Assembly (NCBI GenBank): GCA_027604705.1
Contig: JADHYV010000012.1
Location: forward strand, 124,001 to 188,000
From: Allomyces arbusculus
Lineage: Eukaryota; Blastocladiomycota; Blastocladiomycetes; Blastocladiales; Blastocladiaceae
Direction of reading: 5' to 3'
Length of the DNA stretch: 64,000 nt
Position numbers and translations under genes: made by a program. Below the pieces are notes generated by a model. That model worked only from the letters and a program-made list of their open reading frames with translations. It was not told where the DNA came from and ran no database searches. This document shows, piece after piece, positions 1-10,843 of the stretch; the stretch's first letter is position 1; the number at the start of each line of letters is the position of its first letter.

Positions 1-1495
1 GCTCGACGGGCACGGGGACCCGACCGGGTGCGGGCAAGGGTTCTCGTTCCTGCGCGCGACGCCGCGCGAAAAGTTTGGCAAGCCGATGGCTGGGACGCAG
101 GCTGGTGGGGTCGGCGGGGGTGTCGGTGGGGCCGGCGGGGTTCAGACCGAGGAACAGGCCGCGGCCTACCATCGCCAGATTCGCGAGATTTGGGAACGGC
201 AAGTGGCTGCGCTCTCGTCGCCCGTAGCCACGGACCCGCCGCTCGAGCAGTTGCTCGTCGCGCAGGACGTGCGCGAGCACGAGAAGTTGACGCGGCAGCG
301 AGATGCCGCCGCGAGTGCGGCTGCCGCGGGCGCCGGTGGACGTGTGGGCGGTGCCGGGTCAAGTGCGGGTGTCGGTGCGCCCGCGGTGCGCGACGAGCCG
401 GGCAAGGTCCTGATCATTCGGCGGCAGCTCAAGGGCATGACTGAATGGCAAGAGGAGATTGTGCGTGACCCGAAAGTGATTGCCGCGTATACCAAGCTCA
501 AGAAGCAGCTGGCGAATGCCGGGGAAGGGTCGGCGCTCGACAAGTTCCGGCGGCAAAAAGTCATGTCCGAGGCCGTGGCCATCTCGAACAACCAGATCCA
601 GGAAGTGTTGCGCAACGCGCGCGAAGTCAAGTGTCGCCGATGCGGGCAGATTGGGCATATCAAGACGAACCGCGAAAAGTGCCCCGCGTGGAAGGAGGAG
701 GAAAAGGCGAAAGTGCTCGAGGGCGCGGCCAAGAGGCGCAAGACGAATGCTGCTGCGCGCGCGGCTGCCAAGGAAAAGAACCCGGTCGCGGCCGCCGCGG
801 CCGCGCAGGCGATTCTTGACGCGAACGACGACGAGTTTGGCGCGACCTCGGCGTCGCCCGCGACGCGCCGCACGCGCCGGCGGCAGGCCGATATGGACAT
901 GATGGAGATCTTTGACTCGATCCTCGTCGGTGTCGCGACGATGCCCGAGGCCAAGCAGTTTATGGTCCCGCTCAGCGCCAAGGCGCACCCAGAGTACTAT
1001 GCGCGCATCAAGCACCCGCGATTCATTCAGACGATCATCGAGAACAACAAGCGGCTGCAGTACGCGACAGCCGACGAGTTTCTCAAGGATATCAAGCTGA
1101 TTCACACCAACGCCGTCGCCATTTACGGCGCTGAGCATGCCGTGGCCCAGGCCGCAGCCAATCTCGGCGCTTATGTCGTGCGCGAAGTCGAGCACCGGTC
1201 GGAGCGGTTGCAGGACCTGGCCGTGCAGATCCAGGAGGCGCGCAAGGCCAAGCGCAAGGCGCCCGTCACGCGGCGCAGCACCACCGCGTCGTCGTCGGCC
1301 GCCGCCAAGTCGCCACCCAGCACGCCCGCGGCCGCGTCGAGTCCGGTCCCGCCGCCGATCGTGCCCGCATTCCAGTGGCAGCATCCGGCAGCGGCTGCTC
1401 CGTCGTGGCCTGCAGCGGCGGCATCAACGGCTGCTGCGACCGTGCCTGGTGCTGCGGGTGCACCTATGGACGTGGGCGGGCCTGGCCAGTTTTGA
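1..1495 (+). CDS. TAF1: TFIID subunit TAF1, C-terminal part (5' end outside window)
   Basis: The frame is open from base 2 to a TGA at 1493-1495, giving 497 residues with no start inside the window. The first residues read GDPTGCGQGFSFLR, the conserved TAF1 stretch that follows its central domain. A zinc knuckle (CRRCGQIGHIKTN followed by a late Cys) lies near bases 630-690. A bromodomain-like region lies near 895-1200 (AHPEYYARIKHPRF; asparagine in IHTNAVAIYG). An Ala/Pro/Ser-rich tail closes the protein. TAF1 is the scaffold of TFIID at Pol II promoters; the zinc knuckle binds promoter DNA and the bromodomain would read acetyl-lysine. Only one bromodomain is present, where animals have two. 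Family assignment is firm. No intron is needed in the visible part. Confidence 0.88.
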   Translation, partial: LDGHGDPTGCGQGFSFLRATPREKFGKPMAGTQAGGVGGGVGGAGGVQTEEQAAAYHRQIREIWERQVAALSSPVATDPPLEQLLVAQDVREHEKLTRQRDAAASAAAAGAGGRVGGAGSSAGVGAPAVRDEPGKVLIIRRQLKGMTEWQEEIVRDPKVIAAYTKLKKQLANAGEGSALDKFRRQKVMSEAVAISNNQIQEVLRNAREVKCRRCGQIGHIKTNREKCPAWKEEEKAKVLEGAAKRRKTNAAARAAAKEKNPVAAAAAAQAILDANDDEFGATSASPATRRTRRRQADMDMMEIFDSILVGVATMPEAKQFMVPLSAKAHPEYYARIKHPRFIQTIIENNKRLQYATADEFLKDIKLIHTNAVAIYGAEHAVAQAAANLGAYVVREVEHRSERLQDLAVQIQEARKAKRKAPVTRRSTTASSSAAAKSPPSTPAAASSPVPPPIVPAFQWQHPAAAAPSWPAAAASTAAATVPGAAGAPMDVGGPGQF

Positions 1496-1944
1496 CGAGG
1501 TGGAGCTTTGAAGTGAGCGAGCGAGCATCCCCTTGTTGAATAAATAGGCAGTCGCAGGCGTGGAATGTTCAATAATTTGTCGACCAGATGCTTGCTTGAT
1601 CCTGACTGCGGAGAAACGAACTCAACTGGAATGGTCAAGAAAAATGGATTTGCGTCTGTTCAAAAGGATCCAGGGGGAAAAATCGCGGTCGCAACAAACT
1701 GCCGAGTCAAGACGGACGGGAAAGAAAGTGAGAGAAAAAAGGGAGCGCGCGAGCGCGAGCGGCTATGGGGACAAGTTGATGGGGACAAAACGGGTGGACG
1801 ACGGAGAGCGCAAGCGGAAAAGCACCAAACCTAGCACGCCAACAGGAAACAAAGAGACACGAAACAAAAACGAATTCGATACAACGGGTCACGGCATGAA
1901 GGGCCGCCAGCGGCACCGCGTTCCCGTTCCTCAACACCCGCACG
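1496..1944. other. Convergent intergenic region, no gene seen
   Basis: The gap lies between the 3' ends of TAF1 (+) and the SH3 gene (-). It is purine-rich and less GC-rich than its surroundings. AATAAA-like runs follow the TAF1 stop (GAATAAATAGG near 1539). No conserved reading frame was recognised. Confidence 0.5.
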
Positions 1945-2787
1945 TCAAGCGGACGAGGTGGAGGACGACCGCGACGTGGACGTGGCCGAGCCGTTCCCAC
2001 TGGTGCGCCTCACCGCTGCCGAAATTCCCGTGGCAGCAGCACCAGCTCTTGCATCATCCTTGACAGTGCTCGCGTCGGACGTCGAAGAGACAGCGCTCAC
2101 CTCTGAAAGCATGACCCCTGCGGCGGGCGTGGGCGACGGGAACGCGTAGGCGGCGCCAAACGGCTGCGTGAAATGGTCCGAGACCGACGAGATGCCGGAC
2201 CCACGGCGCGACGAGGAACCCTCTTCGGAACTCGACTCGGCGCCGTCCGTGTCCTGGCCATCGATGCAAATGTAGTTCTCAGGGACCAGACCACGGTGGT
2301 CGCCAAGCACGGCTAACAGCCACCCCGGGTAAGTGCGTTCCACGACGTAGAGCTGCGCGCCCTCAGAAAACGTGAGCTCTGACGGGTCCTGCGCTGTGAA
2401 ATCGTAGAGCGCGCGCGCGTGGCAAGGGAACAGGTTATCGATGTCGGACGTGGTGGAGGGTGCGGGCGAGGCCACGGGGTAGATGCCAAAGTGCAGCGGC
2501 GACTCGCGCGGGTGGCCAAAGTCGCGGACTTTAAACGGCACTGGTGGGTGGAGAAGAGCGAGCGCGAGGCAAGGAATGGGAATGAGGACAGACGGATAAC
2601 TTGCGTCAGCATCATCTGGACCGATATGGGCACCGGCCAGTGCGTACAGGGGGCGGGCGCCAACTGGGTCCGGCCCCGAGCAAAAAAAAATGAGCCAAGT
2701 GTACTCACCCGAAGTGGCAATCGACAAGCCCGTCATGGCGCCCGACAGGCCGGGCGATGCAAGCGAGCTGGATGCTGGGCTCATCAT
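1945..2787 (-). CDS. SH3-domain protein of Nbp2/Skb5 type
   Basis: Two exons, 2787-2709 and 2540-1945, join across an intron (2541-2708; donor GTGAGT, acceptor CCAG) to give 224 residues in frame. The start is the first ATG of a conserved-looking N-terminus (MMSPASSS). Residues about 27-45 read VPFKVRDFGHPRESPLHFG, resembling the DFAYP...PLHFG box that precedes the SH3 domain in fungal Nbp2/Skb5 proteins. The SH3 domain spans about residues 67-120 (ALYDFTAQDPSELTF, GWLLAVLGDHRGLVPENYI). A Ser/Thr-rich tail follows. In yeasts Nbp2 brings phosphatases to MAP-kinase pathways and Skb5 binds the PAK kinase Shk1. The SH3 fold is certain. The subfamily rests on the upstream box, so another small SH3 adaptor is possible. 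Confidence 0.72.
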   Translation of the reverse strand: MMSPASSSLASPGLSGAMTGLSIATSGEYTWLIFFCSGPDPVGARPLYALAGAHIGPDDADASYPSVLIPIPCLALALLHPPVPFKVRDFGHPRESPLHFGIYPVASPAPSTTSDIDNLFPCHARALYDFTAQDPSELTFSEGAQLYVVERTYPGWLLAVLGDHRGLVPENYICIDGQDTDGAESSSEEGSSSRRGSGISSVSDHFTQPFGAAYAFPSPTPAAGVMLSEVSAVSSTSDASTVKDDARAGAAATGISAAVRRTSGNGSATSTSRSSSTSSA

Positions 2788-3421
2788 GGTCGGGTCCTCG
2801 CTGTGTCCAAATGGTGGCCAAAATTGCTTGCTTGCCGAACTTGTTGCTGTGCTGGTACTCGGACTTGCGATTGCTGGAATGAAGACTGGGGCGTTCAAGG
2901 ACAGGTAGGCGAGCGTTCTTGCAGGCAGTTCGTGTAGCGTGCCGACAATGACGAGCGCGGCGGGCAAGCTGTCGTGAGGACGGCAGGTCTGGGTTGGAGT
3001 GGTTGGCGGAGGTTGGCTGGTTGGCAGAGGCAGCAAAGCAGCTAACGAGGTTCAAGTCGTTTTGCCAGCTTGCCCTGGCTGCGCTCCTGGACTTCCTGCA
3101 CGACCCTGCCCCGCCCGCAGGATTGACTGACGCAGCCGAAATGAAATGAAAAACCAACAGGAAACTTGAGGAAATGAACCAACGAGAAGAAGGCCGTGGA
3201 AACTGGTCACAAAAGTTGGGCAAACCGGGCAACGGTGCGCCATTTCGCAAGCCACGAGCGGTCGACAAGCTGCAGAACCGTGCAGCAGGTCATGATTTAT
3301 ATTAGCTAAACATTTTCATCTCGCCACGTGCTCTTGGGAGACAACCTGTGCAAACTGTCTCCCCTCGTCCTCCACAAACATATTCACAAACCATCACGTC
3401 GACGACAGCTGCAGCGAGGCA

Positions 3422-3459
<38 letters not shown>

Positions 3460-3638
3460 AACAACAACAACAACAACAACGATAATCAGCCCGCTGCAAC
3501 CACAAGATCATGCCCTACTAGACGCCATAGATTTGCTACATTCTGCTGTGCCACCCCAGCTCGTCGCGACCGACCTTGGCCGTAAGCTTGCCACCCAGCA
3601 CAGCGTCAAGGATTATCATTGAAACGACTCCTCCAACC
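2788..3638. other. Divergent intergenic region with trinucleotide microsatellite
   Basis: Shared upstream region of the SH3 gene (-) and the ZFAND4-like gene (+), about 850 bp. It contains an ACG/AAC microsatellite at 3422-3480, probably in the leader of the plus-strand gene. Reading frames through the repeat are low complexity and were not called as genes. Confidence 0.5.
3422..3480 (+). repeat. (ACG)n then (ACA)n microsatellite
   Basis: About twelve ACG units switch to about seven AAC/ACA units with no interruption. The repeat lies about 160 bp upstream of the ZFAND4-like start codon. Seen directly. Confidence 0.95.
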
Positions 3639-6245
3639 ATGACCTCGTCGTCGGCCTCTGGGTCCCGCCCTACCCGCGGTGGCACGCCCAAGAGCCGCCC
3701 AAGCACCCAGTCGAGCCACGGGACCAGCAACCAGACGGCGCGATCCGCGTCCTCTTCTTCCTCGACGTCCTCCTCAAGCTCGACGAGGACATCGGCATCC
3801 GAAAAGGACAAGCGTGCCCGTGTGCCTGTTCCGCTTCCGAACCCGGCTCCTCGCCAACTGCCCGCTCGAGACGACGTGCTCTCGCTCGACAGCCCGCACT
3901 CGTCCCTCCCAAGCACACCAGGTGACGACGACGTCGACGATGGCGATGAGCCCAGGATTCCCCTGACCGTCGGCACCGTGACGGGTGGAGTACGCTTTTA
4001 TGTCCACCTACTTTTTGATTCACGCAGCACCTGACGCCCCGCCCTCTCCACGCAGTCATTTTCCGTCCACGTCCGCCCCTCGTGGACTATTCGTCAAGTC
4101 AAGCGCCACATTGCCATGACACAATCCCTACCGCACGCCGACTCGCCCGGCGCCGCCCTGATCGTCGGCGGTGCGCGGCTCGCCGACGCGTCGCTCGTGC
4201 GCGACTGCCCGCGGCTCGTGTTGCACGCGGGCGCGGCCCGCGTCGATCTAGTTCTGCCGCTCACGGGCGGACACGGCCCCATTGCCGCGTCGCTAGCGGT
4301 ACGCACGACGCGCGCGCCAGCGTCACGCTCGCCACCATGGATGGACGACGTGCGCCCGTCGTCGACCGGGCCGAGCGTGGTCCTACTCCTTTGTCGCCAG
4401 GACGACGAGCTGTACTTGCTCGAGCTCGTCATGGACCAGGGTCGGTGCATCGATGCGCGCGCCCAATACTTGGGTGCCGACGTGCCTATGGATGATATGG
4501 TCGCGCTCATGCACGGCCGTGCCGCATCGAGGATGCGCGAGTCCGAGTCGACTGCTTGCGGCGACACAGATGCTGACCTGACTGGATCCTCGTCATCGCT
4601 CACCTCGTCAACTTCGTGGACCGAAACCGCGGCCATCGCTGCACGGCTCGCAGGTCTTCTGGGCCCAGCGGGGTTACGCCCCATGCATCATCCAGACACC
4701 GCCGAATCCGACGTACAGACCGACGACGCGAGAAAAACGGCCAGCGACGTACCGTCCAAGTGGTCCGTGGCCGTGGGCCCTGACGACTCGCTGCACGGCG
4801 GCTCTACCTCGTCCCTCCTCCCCTCCTCCACCCACTCCCTCTCCACCTCAGCCCCATGGTCATCTGCTGACGACGACGACTCGACCGGCCCGATCGAGTT
4901 CCCGGTCGAAGTCGACGTGTCCCCCTCCCGACCCGACACGGCCACGAGTCTCGTGACTCTGCCCGACGAACTGATGCGCGAGTTTGGGCTCGTCGAAGAC
5001 GATAACCCGCCGTCGGCACTGTCGGGGCTCAGTTCCGCGTCGTCGTCGTCGTCCAGCTGGCGCACGTTCATCCAGCAAATGCTCCTCGACGCGTCGGCCG
5101 CTCCACCGGGTCGTGCGGCGCGGCCCGCGACGGCACTGACGCTCATGCGTGCCAAGAACGCAGCCGGGATTCGGCCACCGAGTGCGGGTGCCGCGGCGGC
5201 GCGGCGCGTGCAGTCGGCACCGGTTGCGCGCGGCGCGGAGGTCGGCGAGAGTGTGGTCGAGGAACGCGATATGGGGAAGTGCGAGACGAGTGCTATTGCG
5301 GTAGTAGCGCCACGCAAGCCGGACGACGATCCCGTGCTCGAGTTTACGTCGGAACCGCTGACCGTATCGCGCGGGATGGTTGCAGGAGGGATTCCGCGGA
5401 ACAGTGCCAGCCCGGGGCCAGATTTGCGCGCAACGACTCCGTCCGGGCTGTCGACGATGGCGTTTGCGCCGGGGGCTCGGCCGACGCGTGCGGCACTGCC
5501 CTCACGGCAAGTTGCCGGTCCACCGAAACGCACATCAGTTGCCAAGACGGTTGCGGGGACAGCCGCGAGTGGATCGCGACAGGCGCCGAGCCGTTCGACA
5601 CTGCTGGTCACGGCCGACCCCCCGCCCAAGCCGGGCGATGCGCGTCGCGCCGGCCCGTCGAAACCGGCGGCTGCAGCGATCTCGATGAGCAACGCCGATT
5701 CGAAGCGACGGCTCGCTGAACCTGTTTCGCTCCAAGCCGATCTCCGTGCCACTGACTCTACTCGCAAATCAGCAACCCCGCCGATCAAGCGCGCGTCGGG
5801 CGCAACACTTTCATCCAGCTCCCTCCGCTCCCGCACTGCCGCCATACCAGTACCAGCACCGCCACCACCGCGTGCCAAGCGCACCACTTCCTCTTCGTCG
5901 TCGTCGTCCTCTTCCTCGCTCTCTGCCAAGTCCAAGCTGCAAGGACCCAAGCGCACACCGCCCACAACGGCTGCTCCCGCCCCCACCACATCTGCGCCAT
6001 CCAAGCCAGCCCCACGACAACGCACACCCGACCGGTACTGCGCGCACGCGTCGTGCGGCGTGCGCCTGCGGTTGGCGGGCACGTTCCGATGCAAGTGTGG
6101 TGCGGTCCACTGTGCAGCACACCGGCTTGCTACCGCACATGCGTGTGTGTTTGATTATAAGACGGCCGATCGCGCGAAACTGGCGCGCGAGAATCCGGCG
6201 GTCACGTCGCGTGCGGCGATGGGGAGGGTGCCGGGGATGCCGTGA
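3639..6245 (+). CDS. Ubiquitin-like plus AN1 zinc-finger protein, ZFAND4/ANUBL1 type
   Basis: Exons 3639-3989 and 4056-6245 (66-nt intron, donor GTACGC) give 846 residues. The intron falls inside the ubiquitin-like fold: TVGTVTGG joins SFSVHVRPSWTIRQVKRHIA, running to about residue 195 and ending in LVLHAGAARVDLVLPL. A long Ser/Ala/Thr-rich middle is probably disordered. The C-terminus, residues about 777-814, is an AN1 finger (CAHASC, FRCKCGAVHC, CAAH, HAC) followed by the FDYKTADRAKLARENPAV tail typical of AN1 proteins. N-terminal ubiquitin-like plus C-terminal AN1 is the architecture of animal ZFAND4. AN1 proteins act with Cdc48/proteasome in proteotoxic stress; a role here is inferred. 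No stop codons interrupt the long exon. Confidence 0.85.
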
Positions 6246-6864
6246 GACTGGGAAGAAGTGACTGAGGAAGAAACTGGGAGAAGATGAGGAAGAGGGGATG
6301 AGATGCTTGGAATACGGGACTGTGGGTCGCTGAGTGTCGAGTATTTTCTGGAATGACAATCCTTGATGTCGCCATGGGACTAGCTTTTCGTGTAACCAAT
6401 GAGCAGCGTGAGCGGGTCGAGCGCATCGTGCAGCGTTCTAACAAGCTGAGTGAGCGGGGTGGGCCTCAAGACATCAGGATCTCATGAACACATCGACGTT
6501 GAAACCTGTTGGACGCAATCCGGCTCACAGGCGCTGTGAACGTGGCTACCCTGAACTTCTCGAGAACATGAGCGGTGTTGAAATGCATTCTCCACCCGCT
6601 CATTGGTACGCCCGAGGTTAGAGAGCAAGGGAAAATGGGAATCCGGCCGCCAGTGCCACAACCTGTGTCCAAAAAAGGCGGAACATGTTGAATAAAACAA
6701 ACGCTGCAAGTCATACTTGAACCTGATCACATATCGATGCATCACGCAATGCAGTGTCAACTCAAACCAATCCATCCTTCCCTATGAGCAAAAATGCCGA
6801 GCGCGCCTTGTATTCATCCACTCCAAGCACAGACCTACGCGGCTCCCTTGTCCACCTGTCCTCG
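6246..6864. other. Convergent intergenic region, no gene seen
   Basis: The gap lies between the 3' ends of the ZFAND4-like gene (+) and TFIIE-alpha (-). GC content falls here. Open frames of up to 97 codons on the minus strand show no recognisable domain. Confidence 0.5.
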
Positions 6865-8838
6865 TTACACGGCGACGATGCCATGCTCCACGCACGCGTC
6901 GTAGTAGGCCTGGTCCAGGAGTGCGTCGAGTTCCCAAGTTCGTCCAAGAGGCAAGGGAGAGACACCCAGGTGAGCATCCAGTGCCAAGGAACCAAAGATA
7001 GCAAGGGCCAAACCAACACCAACGCTGGAGGGGAAGACGATGCGTCAACCGAGAAAAGAAGAGAGGGGTGCACGAGTCGTGCCGCGAGATGATAAAGAGA
7101 GAAACGAGAAAACGAAAGAAATGCGCACCTCGTATTCGTCGGTTGACATTCGCTCACGTTCGGCCTCGCCGACCTTGCTCAAAGGCAGGAGCTCGCCCGC
7201 AACTACGAGCAGGATCACATCAGGTAAGAATACGGCACGCCCCAATAATATCCGCGCAAAGTTTGCGTACCCCACACCATGGCCGGCGGCACCGGGTCGA
7301 GCGGCACGCTCTCAAACATATCCTCGTCCATGTCCTCAGCCTCGTCCTCGCTCATGGCGCTGAACTCTGGGTCAATGTACGAGCCTGACGGCGACAACGA
7401 CGAGGGCGGGTATGGCGGCGCGCCCGAGTAGAAGGGATCGACACGGCGGCGCTTGACGTGCGCGGCGTAAGGCGAGCCGTCCACCGACATCATGTCGTCG
7501 TGATCGTGGCTCGTGTGGTCGTCGTCGCTCTCGTCGCTGCGTCCGCGCTTTTCGCCCGCCGAGCTCGTCGTGAGTTGGCTCAGGTGCGCGAGGTATTCCT
7601 TGGGGTCTACAGAAGCGATATACAATGAGATGAGCGTGCGATCATACGGGGATGCAGCGAAAAAAACAAACAAGCCAGGTGCTACCGTACAATCGTCGTC
7701 GTCGTCATTGTCCTCCTCGACCTGCTCGTCCTCGACAAGCATCTTTTCCTCGATGTGCTCGGTCGGCTCGCCCGTGACCATGCTGTACCGGTGCCACTTG
7801 GGCAGCTCGTTCTCTTTGCGCAGCTTCTCGGCCTCTTCCAAGCGCTTGCGCTCAATCTCGCCATCTCGCGAAATTTCCACCGTCACGGTCGCGGCCATGC
7901 CCACGCCGCCCTCGGCTGACACGGCGAGCCCGCCCCCCGCTGCCGCCGCCTGCTTTTCGCGCTCCTCGCGCTCCTTCTTATCGAGTTTCAGCTGCTCGAC
8001 GATATCGCGCACCGAGTACCGCGGCAACTTGATATTATCGCATTGGCGAATCAAATCGAGCAGCGGCCTCTGCTGTTCCGAGAGCCGGCCGAGTTCATCG
8101 GCGCCCGTCGTATCATCCGCATCGCGCTCCTCGAGTTTCGTCTCCGGGTGTGCCTCGCACCGAAACTCGAACGTCGTCTCACCGCGCGCATCGACGTAGC
8201 TAAACAGCCGCGACTGCGCCTGCAAGATCGTGTACTGCCGCCCACACTCGGGGCACTCGTACCCGCGCGCGTCCATGTTGTACTCGATTTTCTGCTTAGT
8301 GATTTGCTGCATCGTATAGAGCTTCCACTTCATCACGTCGAGAAATTGCTTGTAGTCGAGAAAGTAGACGTTGCGCAGGCTCGGCTTGGTCGCCCCTTTC
8401 TTGGCCGCGTCTTCTTTTTGCTCTCTAAGTTGACGAGCCGGAGCGGGAAGTGACGTGAGCACTCAGAAGGGCGGTCGGGGCTTCAACATCCACGGTAGAC
8501 ATCACGCACTTTCGCAACAACCGATGCGTGACGAGCCGCGCGACCATATGGCCGACCTCCTTGGCCGTGACGCCTAATACCTTGCCGAGATCCATGTCAA
8601 GAATCCTACACCAATCCACCCTCGCAGTTGGTCACTTTGCCTCGTCACGAACAACACGACCGGTGGCATCATACGGGGCTGGCAACGGCGTGCTTGTCAA
8701 GAAATCCATGATGATGGTCTCCTTGGGCTCAAAGAAGGTGCGCATCGTGCGGCGCACGAGCTGCTTGAGCGGCAGGTAGTCCTCGGCCGTGAGCGCCGGC
8801 TCGGCGGGCTCCTCGTTGGCGGGCAGGACCTTGATCAT
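6865..8838 (-). CDS. TFA1: Transcription initiation factor TFIIE, alpha subunit
   Basis: Six exons (8838-8675, 8605-8510, 8424-7691, 7606-7271, 7202-7129, 6909-6865) close in frame to 482 residues. Residues 15-105 form the TFE-type winged helix (LPLKQLVRRTMRTFF, ILDMDLGKVLGV, KEVGHMVARLVTHRLLRK), continuing into NVYFLDYKQFLDVMKWKL. The zinc ribbon has C144 and C147 (CPEC) and a second half reading FRCEAH, C176 and H179, where the family usually has CxxC. A KR-rich coiled region and acidic stretches follow. The end, STDEYEAYYDACVEHG, matches the conserved C-terminal helix of TFIIE-alpha and fixes the last 45-nt exon. TFIIE-alpha recruits and regulates TFIIH at Pol II promoters. The last intron (219 nt) is the longest in this gene. 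Confidence 0.9.
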
Positions 8839-9077
8839 GGTGCCGCGGCGGTCTGCTTGCAGAAAGTCCGGCAGGACAAGAGAGGGTGATGTGCTCGATA
8901 CGGCGCAGGCGCCGATTGGTGGTCAAGAAGCATTGGAGCTGGTTTGGTCGCTCTCATTGCGGTTGCAAACGGTAGGACGTGGATGGAAATGATTTGACGT
9001 GGAGGCACCTGTTGGCCGCCAACGAAGAGTCAAGGTTGACTTCGATCGCGCTCAACTGTTCGGCCAGCACCACGACC
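8839..9077. promoter_or_regulatory. Short divergent promoter of TFIIE-alpha and methyltransferase genes
   Basis: Only 239 bp separate the two start codons. Both genes must take their promoter and leaders from this interval. No clear TATA element was seen. Confidence 0.6.
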
Positions 9078-10112
9078 ATGGCCCCACGAACCAAGCACCC
9101 ACGACCCGCGCACCCGGCGCCAGCAACATGCACCAATGAAGTCCCGACTGCCGCGCCATCACTCTCCACGGAGTCAAGTCATGATCCCAAGGCCTCATCA
9201 AGCTCAAGCACAGCCAACTTGCACGCGTACCGTGTAGGCCCGCTTACCCTGACCGTCACTGGCATCGCCGAAGACAGCGACGACGACACGTTCGACCCGT
9301 GTTTTTTTGACGAGGGCTACTCGCTCGCCGCGCAGACGGCCTATTCGGTCTGGGAGGGCGGCGCCCGGTTACTCGACTTCATCCAGCGCACCGGCGATGC
9401 GCCCGGTGCGGCCGTCGCTGCCGACCTGCGCGCTCTCCTCGGAATTGAAAAATCTAGGACCCCGGTCCCGGTCGTCGAACTCGGGTCCGGCACGGGCGCG
9501 GCGGGACTCGGGCTCGCGATGCTCGGTGCGGACGTGCTGGTCACGGACGTGCCGTCGATTGTGGATCTCTTGCGCGATAATATTAAGCGTAACGCCCGCG
9601 CGGAAGCGGCCGTGACGAAGGTGGCCAGCGCGTGGACCGGCGCGGTGCGGCTCGGTCTGGGCACGGCGACCGCGCAACCGCTCAACTGGGCGCTTCCCTT
9701 GGACCAGCAACTTGCGCCCAACGACCCGCGTCGCGCGCAAGTGCTGGTCGCGACCGAGTGCACGTGGCTGCAGTCGCTGATCCCGATTTTCACAGTAACA
9801 GTGTCGCAACTGCTGGCCGCACCGGTGCCCAAGGGATCCACAGTGCCAGCTCCTGGGCGCGAGTGGAGCGTTGCGGCTTTGCGCCAGATCGCCCATTCGC
9901 AGCATAAATGGCTGCTGTGGGTCTACAAGGAGCGCGGCACGGCCGCGTCCGAGTCGTTCACAACGTTTGACGGCGTGTGTCGCGCGTTTGTCGAAGTCGG
10001 CTGTGTGGTGCACGTGCTGCACGCGGACCCGAGTGTCGAGGATCCAGGCAAGACGATTCGATTCTGTGCGGTGACGGCGGGTGGCCGGGCGCCGCAAATA
10101 GAACAGAATTGA
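9078..10112 (+). CDS. Methyltransferase family 16 protein (METTL21/EFM-like lysine methyltransferase)
   Basis: Single exon, 344 residues. The ATG at 9078 has a good context (ACCATGG); an in-frame ATG at 8979 would add 33 residues of no clear similarity. Motif I, VVELGSGTGAAGLGLAMLGA (about 132-151), binds S-adenosylmethionine. VLVTDVPSIVDLLRDNIKRN forms motif II, and VLVATECTWLQSLIPIF sits where the family has its post-II DxxY/W signature. An upstream TAYSVWEGGARLLDFI matches the W-x-G-A-x-L-x-x-Y/F box. The family methylates lysines in elongation factors, chaperones and other proteins; the substrate cannot be read from sequence. The first 50 residues are Ser/Pro-rich and probably disordered. 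Confidence 0.82.
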   Translation: MAPRTKHPRPAHPAPATCTNEVPTAAPSLSTESSHDPKASSSSSTANLHAYRVGPLTLTVTGIAEDSDDDTFDPCFFDEGYSLAAQTAYSVWEGGARLLDFIQRTGDAPGAAVAADLRALLGIEKSRTPVPVVELGSGTGAAGLGLAMLGADVLVTDVPSIVDLLRDNIKRNARAEAAVTKVASAWTGAVRLGLGTATAQPLNWALPLDQQLAPNDPRRAQVLVATECTWLQSLIPIFTVTVSQLLAAPVPKGSTVPAPGREWSVAALRQIAHSQHKWLLWVYKERGTAASESFTTFDGVCRAFVEVGCVVHVLHADPSVEDPGKTIRFCAVTAGGRAPQIEQN

Positions 10113-10843
10113 TATTGATAGGATATCTTTCGTGTCGTTGACGCGGGTTTGTAGGTAGCGTAAGGTTGTTTGCTCTTGGAAATGAGTTGCGAGGCATGAC
10201 CAATTCTGTTCGCAGCAATGCATCAAATGGTGGACGGTGATGGTGGTAGCGCGCGCGACATGTTGCGAGTAGTGTGGGGGGGGGGGGGAGGGAAGGAGGC
10301 TCAAGGAGGCCAACGACCTGGATTTGGACGACGCGAATCTCTATTGATCAACCCAGACAAGCACAGACCAACTGGAACGAAAACAAACGAACGGATAGAC
10401 TCCCTGATCTGGACGCGCCACGCACGCACGAACGGAACCACGGGAGGAAGGGTTACGGTGATGAAGTGGCTAAATACATCCCGAGGCACGCGATGTGCCT
10501 TGGGGAGGAGAGAGGAGAGAGGAGAGAGGAGAGGGGGAGGGCGAAAAGGGTCCCGTCGAATCTACGCAAGGTCGGCGCGAGTCGGGCAACGAACGAGCCG
10601 TCGAAACGACGGGATTGCCGGGCGAGGAGAAAGGAAAGGAGCAGGGGTCACTGAGCAAAGGGTTTGACGCGATGCGGGGTGTCCAAAACCAGATCCGGGA
10701 CAAGGAAACAATAACGGGGGAGGCAGGGCAGCGAGGGCACGCAAATACGGCCAGGGAACGAAAGACGAAATTCGACCACACCCGTTCTTGTCGCGACGCG
10801 ACGCAGTGCGCGCTGCCACGGCGTCGGAAATCGGCCACACATT
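10113..10843. other. Convergent intergenic region with G-tract and purine repeat
   Basis: About 730 bp between the 3' ends of the methyltransferase (+) and desaturase (-) genes. It holds a run of 13 G (10276-10288) and a GGAGAGA-type purine repeat near 10505-10540. The open frames are repeat-derived and show no domain. Confidence 0.6.
10276..10288 (+). repeat. Homopolymer, 13 G
   Basis: Uninterrupted G tract in a convergent intergenic region, one of four long G/C homopolymers in the window. Exact length may vary with sequencing. Confidence 0.9.

Noticed and set aside
359-1384. 341-codon minus-strand frame opposite TAF1
   Set aside because: Antisense shadow of the TAF1 zinc knuckle and bromodomain region.
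4688-6094. 468-codon minus-strand frame opposite the ZFAND4-like gene
   Set aside because: Shadow of a GC-rich exon. No domain is seen, and the plus strand ends in an AN1 finger.
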